The notes: generated by a model from the letters alone, not told the origin. A stretch of DNA of 64,000 bases from Dehalococcoides mccartyi (GCF_001889305.1 NZ_CP013074.1:62001-126000), one strand, 5' to 3'. Shown: positions 8,013 to 17,005, counted from the first letter of the stretch. Made by a program: numbers and translations.

Positions 8013-8921
8013 TTAAGTCACCTTCAGCATTCGTTCTACCGCACCCACTGCCTTACGCCGGATTTCCTCCGGCACACTTACCACTGCCTGCATATTTTCC
8101 AGACTGGCAAGCAGCTTGGGCAGGGTGGTCATTTTCATATTAGCGCACACAGCCTGTTCAGATACCGGTATAAAGAGCTTGTCCGGATTTTCTTTACGCA
8201 GGCGGTAGAGCATACCTATTTCTGTGCCTACAATAAGCTCTTTGACGTCTGCCCGGGCAGCATAAGATACCATCTGCCCGGTAGATAAAACCTGGTCCGC
8301 TAAAGCAGTTACCTCAGGCCGGCTTTCAGGATGGACTATTACTTTAGCTTTTGGGTAGTGTTTTCTTAAGTTTAGAATATCTTCGGGCTTTATACGGGCA
8401 TGGCAGGGGCAATAACCCGGCCAGCTTATTATCTTTTTGCTGGTGCGTTCTTTGACAAAAGCCCCCAGATACTGGTCAGGCACAAACAAAACCGTATCTG
8501 ATTTCAGGCTTTCCACCACTTTTACGGCGTTAGCAGAGGTACAGCAGATATCAGACTCCGCCTTGACCTCCGCAGTAGAGTTAACATAACAAACCACCGG
8601 CAGACCTGGATAACGGGTTTTAAATTCCCTGAGTTCTGCCCCGCTTATCATATCCGCCATGGGGCAGCCGGCCTTTGGCTCAGGTGCAAGGACTGTCTTT
8701 TCGGGGCTGAGGATAGCAGCTGTTTCAGCCATAAAGTGAACCCCGCAGAAAACTACCACCTCGGCATCAATATTGGCCGCCTTACGGGCCAGTTCCAGCG
8801 AGTCACCCACAAAGTCCGCCGCATCCTGGATTTCTCCAAGCTGGTAGTTGTGGGCCAGTATAACGGCCTTACGCTCTTTTTTCAGCTCCGCTATCTTGTG
8901 CGAAATAAGCTCTCTGTACAT
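8013..8921 (-). CDS. nadA: Quinolinate synthase
   Basis: NadA condenses iminoaspartate with dihydroxyacetone phosphate to quinolinate in de novo NAD synthesis and carries a 4Fe-4S cluster. The 302-residue protein shows the family's three cluster cysteines at C86 (AGCPMAD), C171 (GYCPCH) and C259 (EQAVCANM), with AHNYQ near the N-terminus. No nadB or nadC is adjacent, but nadD is at 53280. It is the promoter-proximal gene of a nadA-cutA-cysE run with gaps of 4 and 27 bases. Confidence 0.95.
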   Translation of the reverse strand: MYRELISHKIAELKKERKAVILAHNYQLGEIQDAADFVGDSLELARKAANIDAEVVVFCGVHFMAETAAILSPEKTVLAPEPKAGCPMADMISGAELREFKTRYPGLPVVCYVNSTAEVKAESDICCTSANAVKVVESLKSDTVLFVPDQYLGAFVKERTSKKIISWPGYCPCHARIKPEDILNLRKHYPKAKVIVHPESRPEVTALADQVLSTGQMVSYAARADVKELIVGTEIGMLYRLRKENPDKLFIPVSEQAVCANMKMTTLPKLLASLENMQAVVSVPEEIRRKAVGAVERMLKVT

Positions 8922-9046
8922 ATATCTGCCCCTTACGGCCTAATTTTACCACCCGAAGGATATAAAAACCTATATTATATGGCAAACCCGGCTAAACTCT
9001 ATGGTTTGCAGCCGGGCTGGTTTATCTGAAGCAGTACAATTTCAGG

Positions 9047-9712
9047 CTAAAGCGGTTTACGCGCCTGAATAATCTGGAACATGCCTAAAAGACGCTGGCG
9101 GCGGTTAAGGATTTCAAACCCGCCATCCTTTAGTTCACCGCTTAAGACCCCCGGCTGCATCATCTGGTAGGCCGGCAAGCCCTCAAATACACGGATAAAT
9201 ACCCTGATACCCAACCCACCGATACCCTGGGGAAGATTATAGTCCAGCACGTTGAAAACACCCCCCGGTTTGAGCACTTTATAAATCTGTTTAATTGCTT
9301 CACGGCGGATAGGGGTGGGCATTTCATGCAAACCGTAAGATACGAAAGCCTTATCGAAAGTACCCTCAAGGAATGGCAGATTGTCACCTGAGGCTTGACG
9401 GAAAACCACAGGCATGCCCGTTACTTTTTCTTTGGCTCTGGCCATCATATCCGGGGATAGATCAACACCTGTTACCTGACCGTCTTTTAATTTTCCGGCT
9501 ACCAGACGGGTAGTTGCACCTGTGCCGCAGCACATGTCTATGATATTGTCACCGGGTTGAATATTGGCCTCATCTACAAACTTGCGGCGAAAGCGTTCTT
9601 CGCCGCCGAAGGGTATAAAAAGTACACGTGTTAAAAAGTCGTAAACTTTAGAATAACGTTTCCAGTAATCTGTCTTGTAATAGGAGGGCGGGGTAACTTT
9701 GTCCTGCATCAT
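9047..9712 (-). CDS. SAM-dependent class I methyltransferase, UbiE-like
   Basis: The 221-residue protein has the SAM-binding motif I NIIDMCCGTG at residues 56-65, motif II VTGVDLSPDMM, and the post-I acidic and aromatic patterns of the UbiE/Coq5 group (motif FDKAFVSYGLHEM). The start overlaps the stop of the upstream PurM-like gene by four bases, so the two are coupled. No quinone biosynthesis genes are adjacent, so a quinone substrate should not be assumed. Confidence 0.8.
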   Translation of the reverse strand: MMQDKVTPPSYYKTDYWKRYSKVYDFLTRVLFIPFGGEERFRRKFVDEANIQPGDNIIDMCCGTGATTRLVAGKLKDGQVTGVDLSPDMMARAKEKVTGMPVVFRQASGDNLPFLEGTFDKAFVSYGLHEMPTPIRREAIKQIYKVLKPGGVFNVLDYNLPQGIGGLGIRVFIRVFEGLPAYQMMQPGVLSGELKDGGFEILNRRQRLLGMFQIIQARKPL

Positions 9713-10788
9713 TTTTTGCCTTCCAGTTCATTATACTTTTCCAGAGCATTATAAAAGGCCTTCCAGAACGGGTCAACCTGCGGATGAATAAGAGGCTTTA
9801 CCTGCCCGTTTTCAACCAGTTTCATACCGCTGCCTGAGGGTGTTATTTCACCGGCTACCGAGGCTTTGATACCCTTGGCAGACATAGCTGAAAGGATTTC
9901 TTCCGCCCGGTGGGCACGGCAGGTAAGCAGCAGAGTGCCTTCGCTTATGGAAGCATACGGGTCTATTCCAAACAGGGTGCAGATTTCCTTCACCCCGTCT
10001 TCAACCACAATCTTGTCTTTTTCTATGGTAACACCCAGGCCGGCGGCTTCGGCTATTTCATACAACCCCCCCCAGATACCGCACTCTGTGGCATCATGCA
10101 TGGCAGTTACCCCGTTATCCCGGACACCCACGGAGACAGCTGCCAGAGCATCTTCCACCACGCTCATTTTATAAAAAATACCCTGAGATTTCAGGCTGAA
10201 ATCAGCCCCGAATTTTTTGGACAGATAACCGGGGAACATGGCCGCAAAAATACCGCAAGCTTCTATAGCCGGCCCTTTGGTAATAATTATTTTGTCTCCG
10301 GGTTTTACAAATTCGGGGCCAACATACTGGTTTAGTTCACCTTCGCCGATTACAGTTGCCCCGCCAACGAAAGGGTAATTGCAGTTTTCATATCGGGCGG
10401 TATGCCCGGTTACTATAGATACACCATTTTGGGCACATTGGTCATGGATGACCTGCCAGACCAGACTCAGCTGGTCTTTGGTAATACCCATAGGCAAATT
10501 AAGGTCTATGGTAAGGTATTTGGGTTTTAAACCTGAGGTAACCGAATCTGAAAGGAGGATATGTATGGCAAACCAAGCCGCTCTCTCCCAGCCGTATTCG
10601 GGCACGATAAAGACCGGGTCTGTGGTCAGGGAAACAGCCTTGCCTCCCATATTGACTACAGCGGAATCAACCCCGCTCCTGGGACCTATAAGCACATCCT
10701 GTGAAGCCGCCCCAAGCCTGGGATATATAAGTTCCCTGAAGATGTCCGGCGATATTTTACCTATTTCAGGCATTTCAGGCATATTCAT
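9709..10788 (-). CDS. AIR synthase-related (PurM/HypE-superfamily) protein
   Basis: This is a 359-residue protein with the two-domain layout of the PurM superfamily (AIR synthases, HypE, selenophosphate synthase, thiamine phosphate kinase). The N-terminal domain has the SGVDSAVVNMGGK and TTDPVF patterns; the C-terminal domain has HDATECGIWGGLYEIAEAA, matching the superfamily's HDxTxGG motif. I choose the ATG at 10788 because AAAGGAG sits just upstream; the longer open frame to 10914 has no such site. It resembles HypE but there are no hyp genes nearby, and its coupling to a methyltransferase points to a modification pathway I cannot name. Confidence 0.75.
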   Translation of the reverse strand: MNMPEMPEIGKISPDIFRELIYPRLGAASQDVLIGPRSGVDSAVVNMGGKAVSLTTDPVFIVPEYGWERAAWFAIHILLSDSVTSGLKPKYLTIDLNLPMGITKDQLSLVWQVIHDQCAQNGVSIVTGHTARYENCNYPFVGGATVIGEGELNQYVGPEFVKPGDKIIITKGPAIEACGIFAAMFPGYLSKKFGADFSLKSQGIFYKMSVVEDALAAVSVGVRDNGVTAMHDATECGIWGGLYEIAEAAGLGVTIEKDKIVVEDGVKEICTLFGIDPYASISEGTLLLTCRAHRAEEILSAMSAKGIKASVAGEITPSGSGMKLVENGQVKPLIHPQVDPFWKAFYNALEKYNELEGKK

Positions 10789-11007
10789 TTGCTCCTTTAT
10801 GATACTGGTTACAGGGGATACAGATATCGGTAAATTATACCTGAAATATCTCCCGAGACCAATTCTGCCCGAAAGACATGAAAAACAGCCACATTTTAAT
10901 ACCCTGAAAACCAAATTTCCGGCAGGTTATTTTAGAAATATCCTTACCGGAAATAGGACACTGTTTTAATTAAAAGGGATACCTGAAATACTAGCTGCAG
11001 GGGATTT

Positions 11008-11454
11008 TTAAATGCTCAGCTCCAGAGGAACTTCAGGTGAACCGCTTTCTTTCCACTGCTGTACCAAATTCTCCAAATTGATAGAATCCAGAATTTCATC
11101 TGTGGCTTTTTTAATCTTCAGCCAAACATTGCGGGTAATACAACCTTCACCGCGCCAGCAAACTCTGGGGTCATCCACACACTCTGAAGGGGAGGTAGAG
11201 CCTTCGGTAGCTTTTACTATATCACTCAGTCTTATTTCTTTGGGATCTCTGGCCAGTACAAAACCGCCATTTGCCCCGCGGACACTTCTAACCAATCCAG
11301 CTATCCTCAAGGGAATAAAAAGCTGGGCCAGATACTGTTCGGATATTTTTCTCCGCTGGGCGACATCACGAATCAAAATAGGGCCTTCACCGTAATGAAC
11401 CGCCAGGTCAAACATGGCTTCCATGGAATGCCTGCCACGGGCTGACAACTTCAT
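11008..11454 (-). CDS. Rrf2 family transcriptional regulator, probable Fe-S sensor
   Basis: The 148-residue protein has the Rrf2 winged helix (residues 1-80: ARGRHSMEAMFDLA, SEQYLAQLFIPLRIAGLVRS, GANGGFVLAR). Three cysteines follow in the pattern C-x6-C-x5-C (ECVDDPRVCWRGEGC), close to IscR's cluster ligands, so a redox or Fe-S sensing role is likely. The ATG at 11454 is preceded by GGAGG at eight bases; an upstream in-frame TTG overlaps that site and is not used. It lies next to the ApbE/membrane flavoprotein block, which it may control. Confidence 0.88.
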   Translation of the reverse strand: MKLSARGRHSMEAMFDLAVHYGEGPILIRDVAQRRKISEQYLAQLFIPLRIAGLVRSVRGANGGFVLARDPKEIRLSDIVKATEGSTSPSECVDDPRVCWRGEGCITRNVWLKIKKATDEILDSINLENLVQQWKESGSPEVPLELSI

Positions 11455-11480
11455 TGCATTAGCCTCCAAAAACTAACCAC

Positions 11481-11494
11481 TAATAGTAGTATTA
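11481..11494. promoter_or_regulatory. Operator-like inverted repeat upstream of the Rrf2 gene
   Basis: TAATA-GTAG-TATTA lies 27 bases upstream of the Rrf2 start codon, in AT-rich DNA where the promoter must be. Autoregulation is inferred only. Confidence 0.4.
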
Positions 11495-11587
11495 TTTTTA
11501 TTAATAAGATTAGGAAACACGTTTATGCTATATGAATAATAAATTTTTGTCAAGAAAAAGGCAATTCTGGGATTAAACAAATGCTAT

Positions 11588-11632
11588 AAAAAATGAGGTC
11601 TCCCTGACTTTTGGTCAATTGTCCTCATTTTA
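11588..11632 (-). terminator. Terminator of the apbE unit
   Basis: AAAATGAGG and CCTCATTTT arms enclose about 25 bases just past the apbE stop; on the minus strand the hairpin is followed by T-rich sequence. Confidence 0.55.
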
Positions 11633-11652
11633 ATAATACCTTTATCAATGAA

Positions 11653-12687
11653 TCAGGTACCGAGATGTTCGCTAAGGACACGGTAACCGCTGGTTGTATA
11701 GCTCTTCAGGTCTTTATCTATCAGCAGAGCTTCTGCCCCGTCCAAACTTTCCAGCAGTTTAAGGGTCTCGTCTACCCCCATTACCATAGCAGCAGTAGCT
11801 AAAGCATCCGCCAGCAGGGTATCACGGGCAATGACCGTGGCACTGCACAATTGCTGCGGTGAAAAACCAGTGCGGGGATCAATGATGTGGTTATACTTGT
11901 AATCCGGAGTGAATGCATTTTCATAATCACCGGAAGTGGCCATGCAGGCATTTGAAGACTGGATAACATCATAGTAACCGGTATACGCTCTGGGGTGGGT
12001 GATACCCACTTTCCAAGGCTGGCCGTCTTCGCGCATGCCCTGAAGAGCCAAATCTCCGCCGGCTTCAACTATTATCTGGCTGACGCCGCGTCCGCGCAGA
12101 TAGGAGGTTGCCATATCTACAATGTAACCCTTGGCAATACCATCAAGAGTAATAGCCATACCGTTCCTGCCCAAGACTATATCTTTGCCCTTGATAGACA
12201 TTTCACGGTAATCAACCAGGTATTTTACTTCATCAAGCTGAGAAGAAGAGGGAGGCAGCTTGGTTTTAGCGAAGCTGTCCTGACAAAGGTCCAACGCAGG
12301 CAGTACTGTGGGATCAAATGCCCCGCCGCTAAGTTCGGCACAATACTGGGCACTGGAAAGGACCGAGACAAATTCGCTTGAAGCGCCTATAGCCTGACCG
12401 CTTTTGTTCAGGCGGTAAAGTTCTGAGGTAACATCAAAGCGGTTAAATACAGAAGACAACCGTTCAATTTCAGCAAAAGTATCGTTAACCTTGGCTTTGG
12501 CATTGTCCTGGCTACTGTCTATCAGAGTAATTGTGATATATGTACCCAAAAGAGCTTTGGTCTCAGAATACTGACATTCAGCCGCAGAGGTTATCAGCTC
12601 TTTAACACCCAAACCTCCGGCAGCCAAAACCCCAGCTCCCACGGCCGAAATCCTGATAAAATCTCTTCTGGTTAATTTATTCTTCAC
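11653..12687 (-). CDS. apbE: FAD:protein FMN transferase with Tat signal
   Basis: ApbE transfers FMN from FAD onto a Thr/Ser of exported flavoproteins. The 344-residue protein starts at a GTG (12687) preceded by GGAGG; upstream in-frame ATGs lack such a site. Its N-terminus has a twin-arginine signal (TRRDFIRIS at residues 6-14, then a hydrophobic AVGAGVLAAGG stretch). Family hallmarks LDGIAKGYIVD, HIIDPRTG and DALATAAMVMG are present. It lies 76 bases after the stop of a membrane flavoprotein gene carrying an SGAT flavinylation motif, its likely substrate, and near the tat operon that would export it. Confidence 0.94.
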   Translation of the reverse strand: MKNKLTRRDFIRISAVGAGVLAAGGLGVKELITSAAECQYSETKALLGTYITITLIDSSQDNAKAKVNDTFAEIERLSSVFNRFDVTSELYRLNKSGQAIGASSEFVSVLSSAQYCAELSGGAFDPTVLPALDLCQDSFAKTKLPPSSSQLDEVKYLVDYREMSIKGKDIVLGRNGMAITLDGIAKGYIVDMATSYLRGRGVSQIIVEAGGDLALQGMREDGQPWKVGITHPRAYTGYYDVIQSSNACMATSGDYENAFTPDYKYNHIIDPRTGFSPQQLCSATVIARDTLLADALATAAMVMGVDETLKLLESLDGAEALLIDKDLKSYTTSGYRVLSEHLGT

Positions 12688-12763
12688 GTTATTATCCTCC
12701 ACGGCACTAAACATCCAAAAAATCATGTCCGGTGCTGTAAAAACTTATGCTTTTTATTTTTAG

Positions 12764-13957
12764 CTATTTGCTGGAAAAATTCTTAACCAGCCCAATAGTG
12801 CTTTTCCGTATTTTAAGTATTATATCCATGGTAGCGCCTACAGGGCAGAGATAATGACACCAAAAGTCATGTATGAAGAGAGACACGCCCAGAGTAGCTA
12901 TAACCAGAAGCCACTGGTCCAGCGCACCCTTCAGACTAAAGATGGTATTCCATGGCTCAAATACTGCCATTTGAGGGGACTGGAAAACTAAAACCAACAC
13001 TACTATCAGCCAGAGAATGACATAGCGGGTGTTACGCATGGCAAGCTGAGTGCGGGTAATGGGACGGGTACGGCCGCCGCCGATAAAGTTAAGGCCTTCC
13101 TGGATGGCAGAGAATGGGCACATCCAGAAACACCACAGGTTTTTACCGAAAACGAGCGCAGCCCCGATAATACCGAACACCATAAGATAGAGAAGCATAT
13201 TGCTCTGCCAGCTGGGAGCAAAGCCGGTGGGGAAGACGATAAAATTCACCAGGCTTAACGGCACAGACAGCCAGATACCGAATACTGCCAGCCCTATCAG
13301 CAAACTCATATAACGCAGTACATGTACCTTGCGTAAAGCAGGCACCATCCGCAGGGCAAATACGGACACAATGCCGGCAATAAAGAATACCTCGGCCAGC
13401 CCGAAATTAATAGGTTCAGGGGGGACGGGGTAGGGGTTGCCAAGCTGTTCGGAGAGTATCAGACGGCCTTCGCGGACACCAGTATCAACACCGGTTGAGG
13501 AACGGGTAGCCCCGGAAACCGCGTTTATATCTTCATTAAGCTGTAAAGGATCCTGATAAGAACGTCCGATAAACTGGGAAAAATAATCATTGGCGGCAAG
13601 TCTGTTGTACCAGGCAGGGGTATCGTTGGTTTGGGGTACATCCATTGCCAAAATAACGCCTTCGTTGCTCCAGGCAACTACAACCGTCATAGGGCCAGCA
13701 TAACCCAAACCCTTGCCGGAAGTAACATAAGCAATCTGATTGCCGGCAGAATCAAGGGCGGCAAAGAGATAAAGATCATCTGATGCACGGTCAGCCAGTT
13801 TTTTAAAGCTGGAGGCTTCAGGGATAACTTTTGATAGATACTGCTCAACATCAGGCGAAGCAGAAACCTTGCCTATCACTCCGGCTATAACTACAGAGAT
13901 AATGGCAAATATTATAAGCGCTTTTTTACCGTGTAGTTTCCAGAAACTGCTCTGCAT
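12764..13957 (-). CDS. Membrane FMN-binding / CX3CP protein of the NosR/RdhC family
   Basis: This 397-residue protein has an N-terminal membrane anchor (12-29) and an outward-facing FMN-binding domain with the flavinylation motif S148-G-A-T151. Five more membrane helices follow, between which lie two CX3CP motifs (C276/C280-P and C367/C371-P). This is the RdhC/NosR/NirI layout without the C-terminal ferredoxin domain, so it is closest to RdhC. Such proteins are thought to pass electrons between the membrane and the outer face. apbE follows on the same strand and a paralogue lies upstream. No reductive dehalogenase gene is in the window, so it would be an orphan copy. Confidence 0.85.
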   Translation of the reverse strand: MQSSFWKLHGKKALIIFAIISVVIAGVIGKVSASPDVEQYLSKVIPEASSFKKLADRASDDLYLFAALDSAGNQIAYVTSGKGLGYAGPMTVVVAWSNEGVILAMDVPQTNDTPAWYNRLAANDYFSQFIGRSYQDPLQLNEDINAVSGATRSSTGVDTGVREGRLILSEQLGNPYPVPPEPINFGLAEVFFIAGIVSVFALRMVPALRKVHVLRYMSLLIGLAVFGIWLSVPLSLVNFIVFPTGFAPSWQSNMLLYLMVFGIIGAALVFGKNLWCFWMCPFSAIQEGLNFIGGGRTRPITRTQLAMRNTRYVILWLIVVLVLVFQSPQMAVFEPWNTIFSLKGALDQWLLVIATLGVSLFIHDFWCHYLCPVGATMDIILKIRKSTIGLVKNFSSK

Positions 13958-14029
13958 TTAATGACCGCCTCACTTTCTGAGACACCTTGCTACTCGTCCA
14001 TGTACCCCAGAAATGAATGTTTATTAACG

Positions 14030-14063
14030 ACTATTATCAGATAAATAATTCACTGATAATAGT
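14030..14063. promoter_or_regulatory. Inverted repeat upstream of the first membrane flavoprotein gene
   Basis: Perfect 11-base arms ACTATTATCAG (14030-14040) and CTGATAATAGT (14053-14063) are separated by 12 bases, about 75 bases upstream of the 13957 start. The spacing and symmetry suit a dimeric regulator or an RNA hairpin. Confidence 0.5.
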
Positions 14064-14233
14064 ACAACTAAATAGTAAGTTTATCACGCATATATTTTGT
14101 TGGCAAGCTCAGGCGGGTACCAGAGACTCCCGTTTAAACCTGAAAATTCAGTCTATCAGCCCTGACGCTTTTACAAATATGACTACCAGACTGAACAGCG
14201 CACAGAATGACACCATGACAGTCAGAAATATAT

Positions 14234-15433
14234 CTATCGCCTTGCTTTTTTCTTTAACAGGCTTTTCCATTTATTCCCCACCCATTTACGCACCTTGATT
14301 ATTATATCCAGTGAAGCCCCTACAGGGCAAAGATAATTGCACCAGAAATTGTAGAACAGCAGAGCACCTACCAATGTGGCTATCATGAGTATCCATTCCT
14401 GGAAATCCCCTTTCAGGCTGAAAAGTAAATTCCACGGCTCAAAACCTGATATATTTGGCGCTCTGAATATAAACACCAGCATCAATGCCAACCAAAGCAG
14501 CGAGTAGCGAACCCACTTAAAACGTTTCTGGGCATTGGCGGAAGGTGAGACACCTTCTCCGATAAAATGAAGACCTTCCTGAACAGCAGAGAAAGGGCAC
14601 ATCCAGTAACAGTAGTAATTTTTGCCGAAGAGAATAGCCAGCCCCAGTATCCCCCAAACTACAATATAAAAGATTATGAACTGCTCAAGGCTGGGGGCAT
14701 AACCTACCAGAAAACTGGAGATATTGTTCAGGCTAAGGGGTACTGAAAGCCAGATACCCACTATAAAGAAGCTGTAGGCAAGAGCCAGATAACGGGCATA
14801 TTTGGGGTTTTTAAACGGCCTGAAAGTGCGCACCCAGAAAACAAAGACCAGCCCCAAACATACCAGCAACTCCGGTAAACCGAATTTTATACCGGGCAGG
14901 GGGTCTTTATAGTCCGAACCCAGCTCTTTTACTATCAGAAGCCGCCCGGCCTTGACAGCCATGGCTACCCCGTTTGAAGAAACAGTAGACCCTGAAACAG
15001 CATCTATATCTTCGTGTATCTGGATAGGTTCTTCGTAACCGCGGCCTATATATTGTTCAAAAAAATGTCTGGCTTCAAGAACCCGCCACCAGGGAAGGTC
15101 CTCGTGCTGAACGGGAACTGATATCTGCTGGATAATACCGTCAAGACTCCAGTCAAGGGCAACCAGCAGAGGGCCGCCGTAACCCTGTCCCTGTGAAATA
15201 GTAACGTAGCTTTCCATCTGGCCTTCATCGTCCAGTATGCCGTAAAGCACACCCTGACTGGTAGCCATCAATTCGGTATATTCGGAATCTGCAGACACAA
15301 CCTGAGGAATGTATTCCTTGTAGCCTAAATCCTGGTGGGTAAAACCATACAAAGCGGCAAGCCCCAAGCTTAACAAAGCCAGCAATGTAACTATCCTGCT
15401 GCGATTTGAAATAACCCTATTGAAATATTTCAA
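14234..15433 (-). CDS. Membrane FMN-binding / CX3CP protein of the NosR/RdhC family (paralogue)
   Basis: This 399-residue paralogue of the adjacent 13957 gene has the same order: N-terminal anchor (14-31), outer FMN-binding domain with S147-G-S-T150 (SGST rather than SGAT), and five further helices with CX3CP motifs at C275/C279 and C365/C369. The start is a TTG with GAAGGG upstream. A 276-bp gap separates the two copies. The tatC gene ends 106 bases upstream on the same strand. ApbE at 12687 is the probable flavin donor. The A-to-S change in the flavinylation motif may alter modification. Confidence 0.84.
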   Translation of the reverse strand: MKYFNRVISNRSRIVTLLALLSLGLAALYGFTHQDLGYKEYIPQVVSADSEYTELMATSQGVLYGILDDEGQMESYVTISQGQGYGGPLLVALDWSLDGIIQQISVPVQHEDLPWWRVLEARHFFEQYIGRGYEEPIQIHEDIDAVSGSTVSSNGVAMAVKAGRLLIVKELGSDYKDPLPGIKFGLPELLVCLGLVFVFWVRTFRPFKNPKYARYLALAYSFFIVGIWLSVPLSLNNISSFLVGYAPSLEQFIIFYIVVWGILGLAILFGKNYYCYWMCPFSAVQEGLHFIGEGVSPSANAQKRFKWVRYSLLWLALMLVFIFRAPNISGFEPWNLLFSLKGDFQEWILMIATLVGALLFYNFWCNYLCPVGASLDIIIKVRKWVGNKWKSLLKKKARR

Positions 15434-15504
15434 TCATTTACCCTTCAAACCGGGTATATAAGGAGAGAGGCTTTATTCAAACCTCTTTAAATACACCTAG
15501 TTTA

Positions 15505-15520
15505 CTCTAATCTATTAGAG
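15505..15520. promoter_or_regulatory. Inverted repeat between tatC and the second membrane flavoprotein gene
   Basis: CTCTAAT-CT-ATTAGAG, perfect 7-base arms, lies about 72 bases upstream of the 15433 start. On the minus strand a TTGACG at 15536-15531 precedes it, so it could overlap a -10 (TAGATT, 16 bp spacing). Confidence 0.45.
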
Positions 15521-15539
15521 AAATTCAAATCGTCAAGGA

Positions 15540-16328
15540 TTACTTAGACTCGCTTACTTCCCTCTTCTTGCGGTAAACCAGTTTGGACAGCCAGATGGAT
15601 ATCTCATAAAGAACTATAAGCGGACCGGCCATAATAGTCTGATTTACAGGGTCAAAGGTAGGTGTAATGAGAGCGGCAATGACAAAAGCGATTACTACCC
15701 AGATTTTGCGTTTGGAGGCCAGCCACTGGGGAGATACTACGCCCAGTCTTGCCAGCACCATAATAATGAAGGGGGTCTCAAATATGAGTCCGAGCGCAAT
15801 AAGTATTCTGGTGACTACATTCATATAGTCTTTTATACCAACCACAGTGAGCACAACATCATCGCCCCAGTGCAACAGTATGTTTAAAGCAGGCGGCAAA
15901 GCCACATAGTAGGCGAAAGCCAAACCAGCCAGAAACATTACGGTTACAGCCGGTATGGCAATAAAAATAAACTTCTTTTCGTTGCGGTTTAGTGCCGGAG
16001 TAATAAAGGCAATCAGTTGATACAGTATGTAAGGGGAAGCAATAATGAAGCCTGCCCAGAGCGATACGTTAAAAAAGACCGAAGCATATTCCATAACACC
16101 CAGCTGGGCCGGTTTGAAATCAGGACCGCCGGGGGCAGTTAAAAAGCCTATTATGGGGGTAGCAAAGAAAAAGGCCACCATAACACCCATCACCAAAGCT
16201 ATTATGCCGCGAGTAAAACGCTGGCGAAGCTCGTTAAAATGCCCACCGATAGGCATTTTGCCCTTGGCTTTAGCTTCTTCCGGTGGTTCCTCTTCTTCTA
16301 CTTCAGGAGTCTCGTTTTTGCTGCTCAC
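15540..16328 (-). CDS. tatC: Sec-independent protein translocase TatC
   Basis: TatC is the membrane receptor for twin-arginine signals. The 262-residue protein has a charged acidic cytoplasmic N-terminus (about 25 residues, longer than usual), the conserved HFNELRQRF entry motif near residue 29 and six membrane helices. The conserved [17 protein letters not shown] loop lies near residues 185-200. It overlaps the tatB-like gene by four bases. In this lineage Tat exports the respiratory reductases and hydrogenases, so it is central to energy metabolism. Confidence 0.96.
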
Positions 16329-16612
16329 GCTTTACCACCGCTTCCGGGTCCGTTTAGAAAATTTTCAAGTGATTTGGATTTGCTGGTGGTACTGGTAGAA
16401 CTGCCGGTTTTCTTTTTACTGGGAGAAGCCAGATTTTCAGCATCTATAGCTCTGGTAAAATCTCTGGTCATTTCACCGGTTACCTTGCGGAACGAATTAA
16501 CGAACTGTCCGATTTGGCGGGCAAACTCAGGTATCTTGCCGGGCCCGAAAATAAGGGTGGCCACAATAAGCACGATAATAATTTCACCGAAGCCGATTCC
16601 CAGAAAATCCAT
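16325..16612 (-). CDS. tatB: TatA/TatB-family translocase subunit, TatB-like
   Basis: The 95-residue protein has one N-terminal membrane helix (residues 8-24) ending in the [14 protein letters not shown] amphipathic hinge, followed by a longer amphipathic helix than in the two neighbouring TatA proteins and a basic/serine-rich tail. Translational coupling to tatC and the glutamate in the membrane segment (GEIIIV) fit a TatB role. TatA and TatB are hard to separate by sequence alone, so the B assignment is tentative. Confidence 0.82.
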
Positions 16613-16678
16613 AATTTAACGCCTTAATCCAAATTACTAGCGAATTTTACTTTTTAGCCTTATACAAGATATAAGGGC

Positions 16679-16915
16679 TTAAGACTCTTTTTTAGTCTCA
16701 GCTATCTTTTCATTTATTTTGGCGGAAACTGCATCATCCTCAAGTTTTTTAACAACCTTCGGTTTGGGAGTTTCTTCTTCAAAGTCGTTCTTCTTGCGGA
16801 TATTGTGCAGGGCTTTACCCAGTGATTCGCCGATTTTGGGAATACGGCTGGCACCAAAAACCACCACAATCAGAAGTACGATAATAAGTATCTCTATTGG
16901 GCCAATCTTAGGCAT
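16679..16915 (-). CDS. tatA: Twin-arginine translocase subunit TatA
   Basis: The 78-residue protein has a short N-terminal helix ([15 protein letters not shown]), the FG-R-P hinge (FGASRIPKIGESLGKAL) and a charged, lysine/glutamate-rich tail. A strong GGAGG precedes the ATG. It is one of two TatA copies ahead of tatB-tatC. It is co-directional with its neighbours with gaps of 66 and 90 bases. Confidence 0.9.
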   Translation of the reverse strand: MPKIGPIEILIIVLLIVVVFGASRIPKIGESLGKALHNIRKKNDFEEETPKPKVVKKLEDDAVSAKINEKIAETKKES

Positions 16916-17005
16916 AGCCTACCTCCTATTTAAAACCTTTTAAAGGTTCACAAAACAAATCCCTTCGTACATGCGGGGAAGGGGATTATCATGATTATAT
17001 TTGGT

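Noticed and set aside
14017-14298. 93-codon plus-strand frame between the membrane flavoprotein genes
   Set aside because: It overlaps the 3' end of a well-supported gene and its start lies in an inverted repeat; composition is not protein-like.
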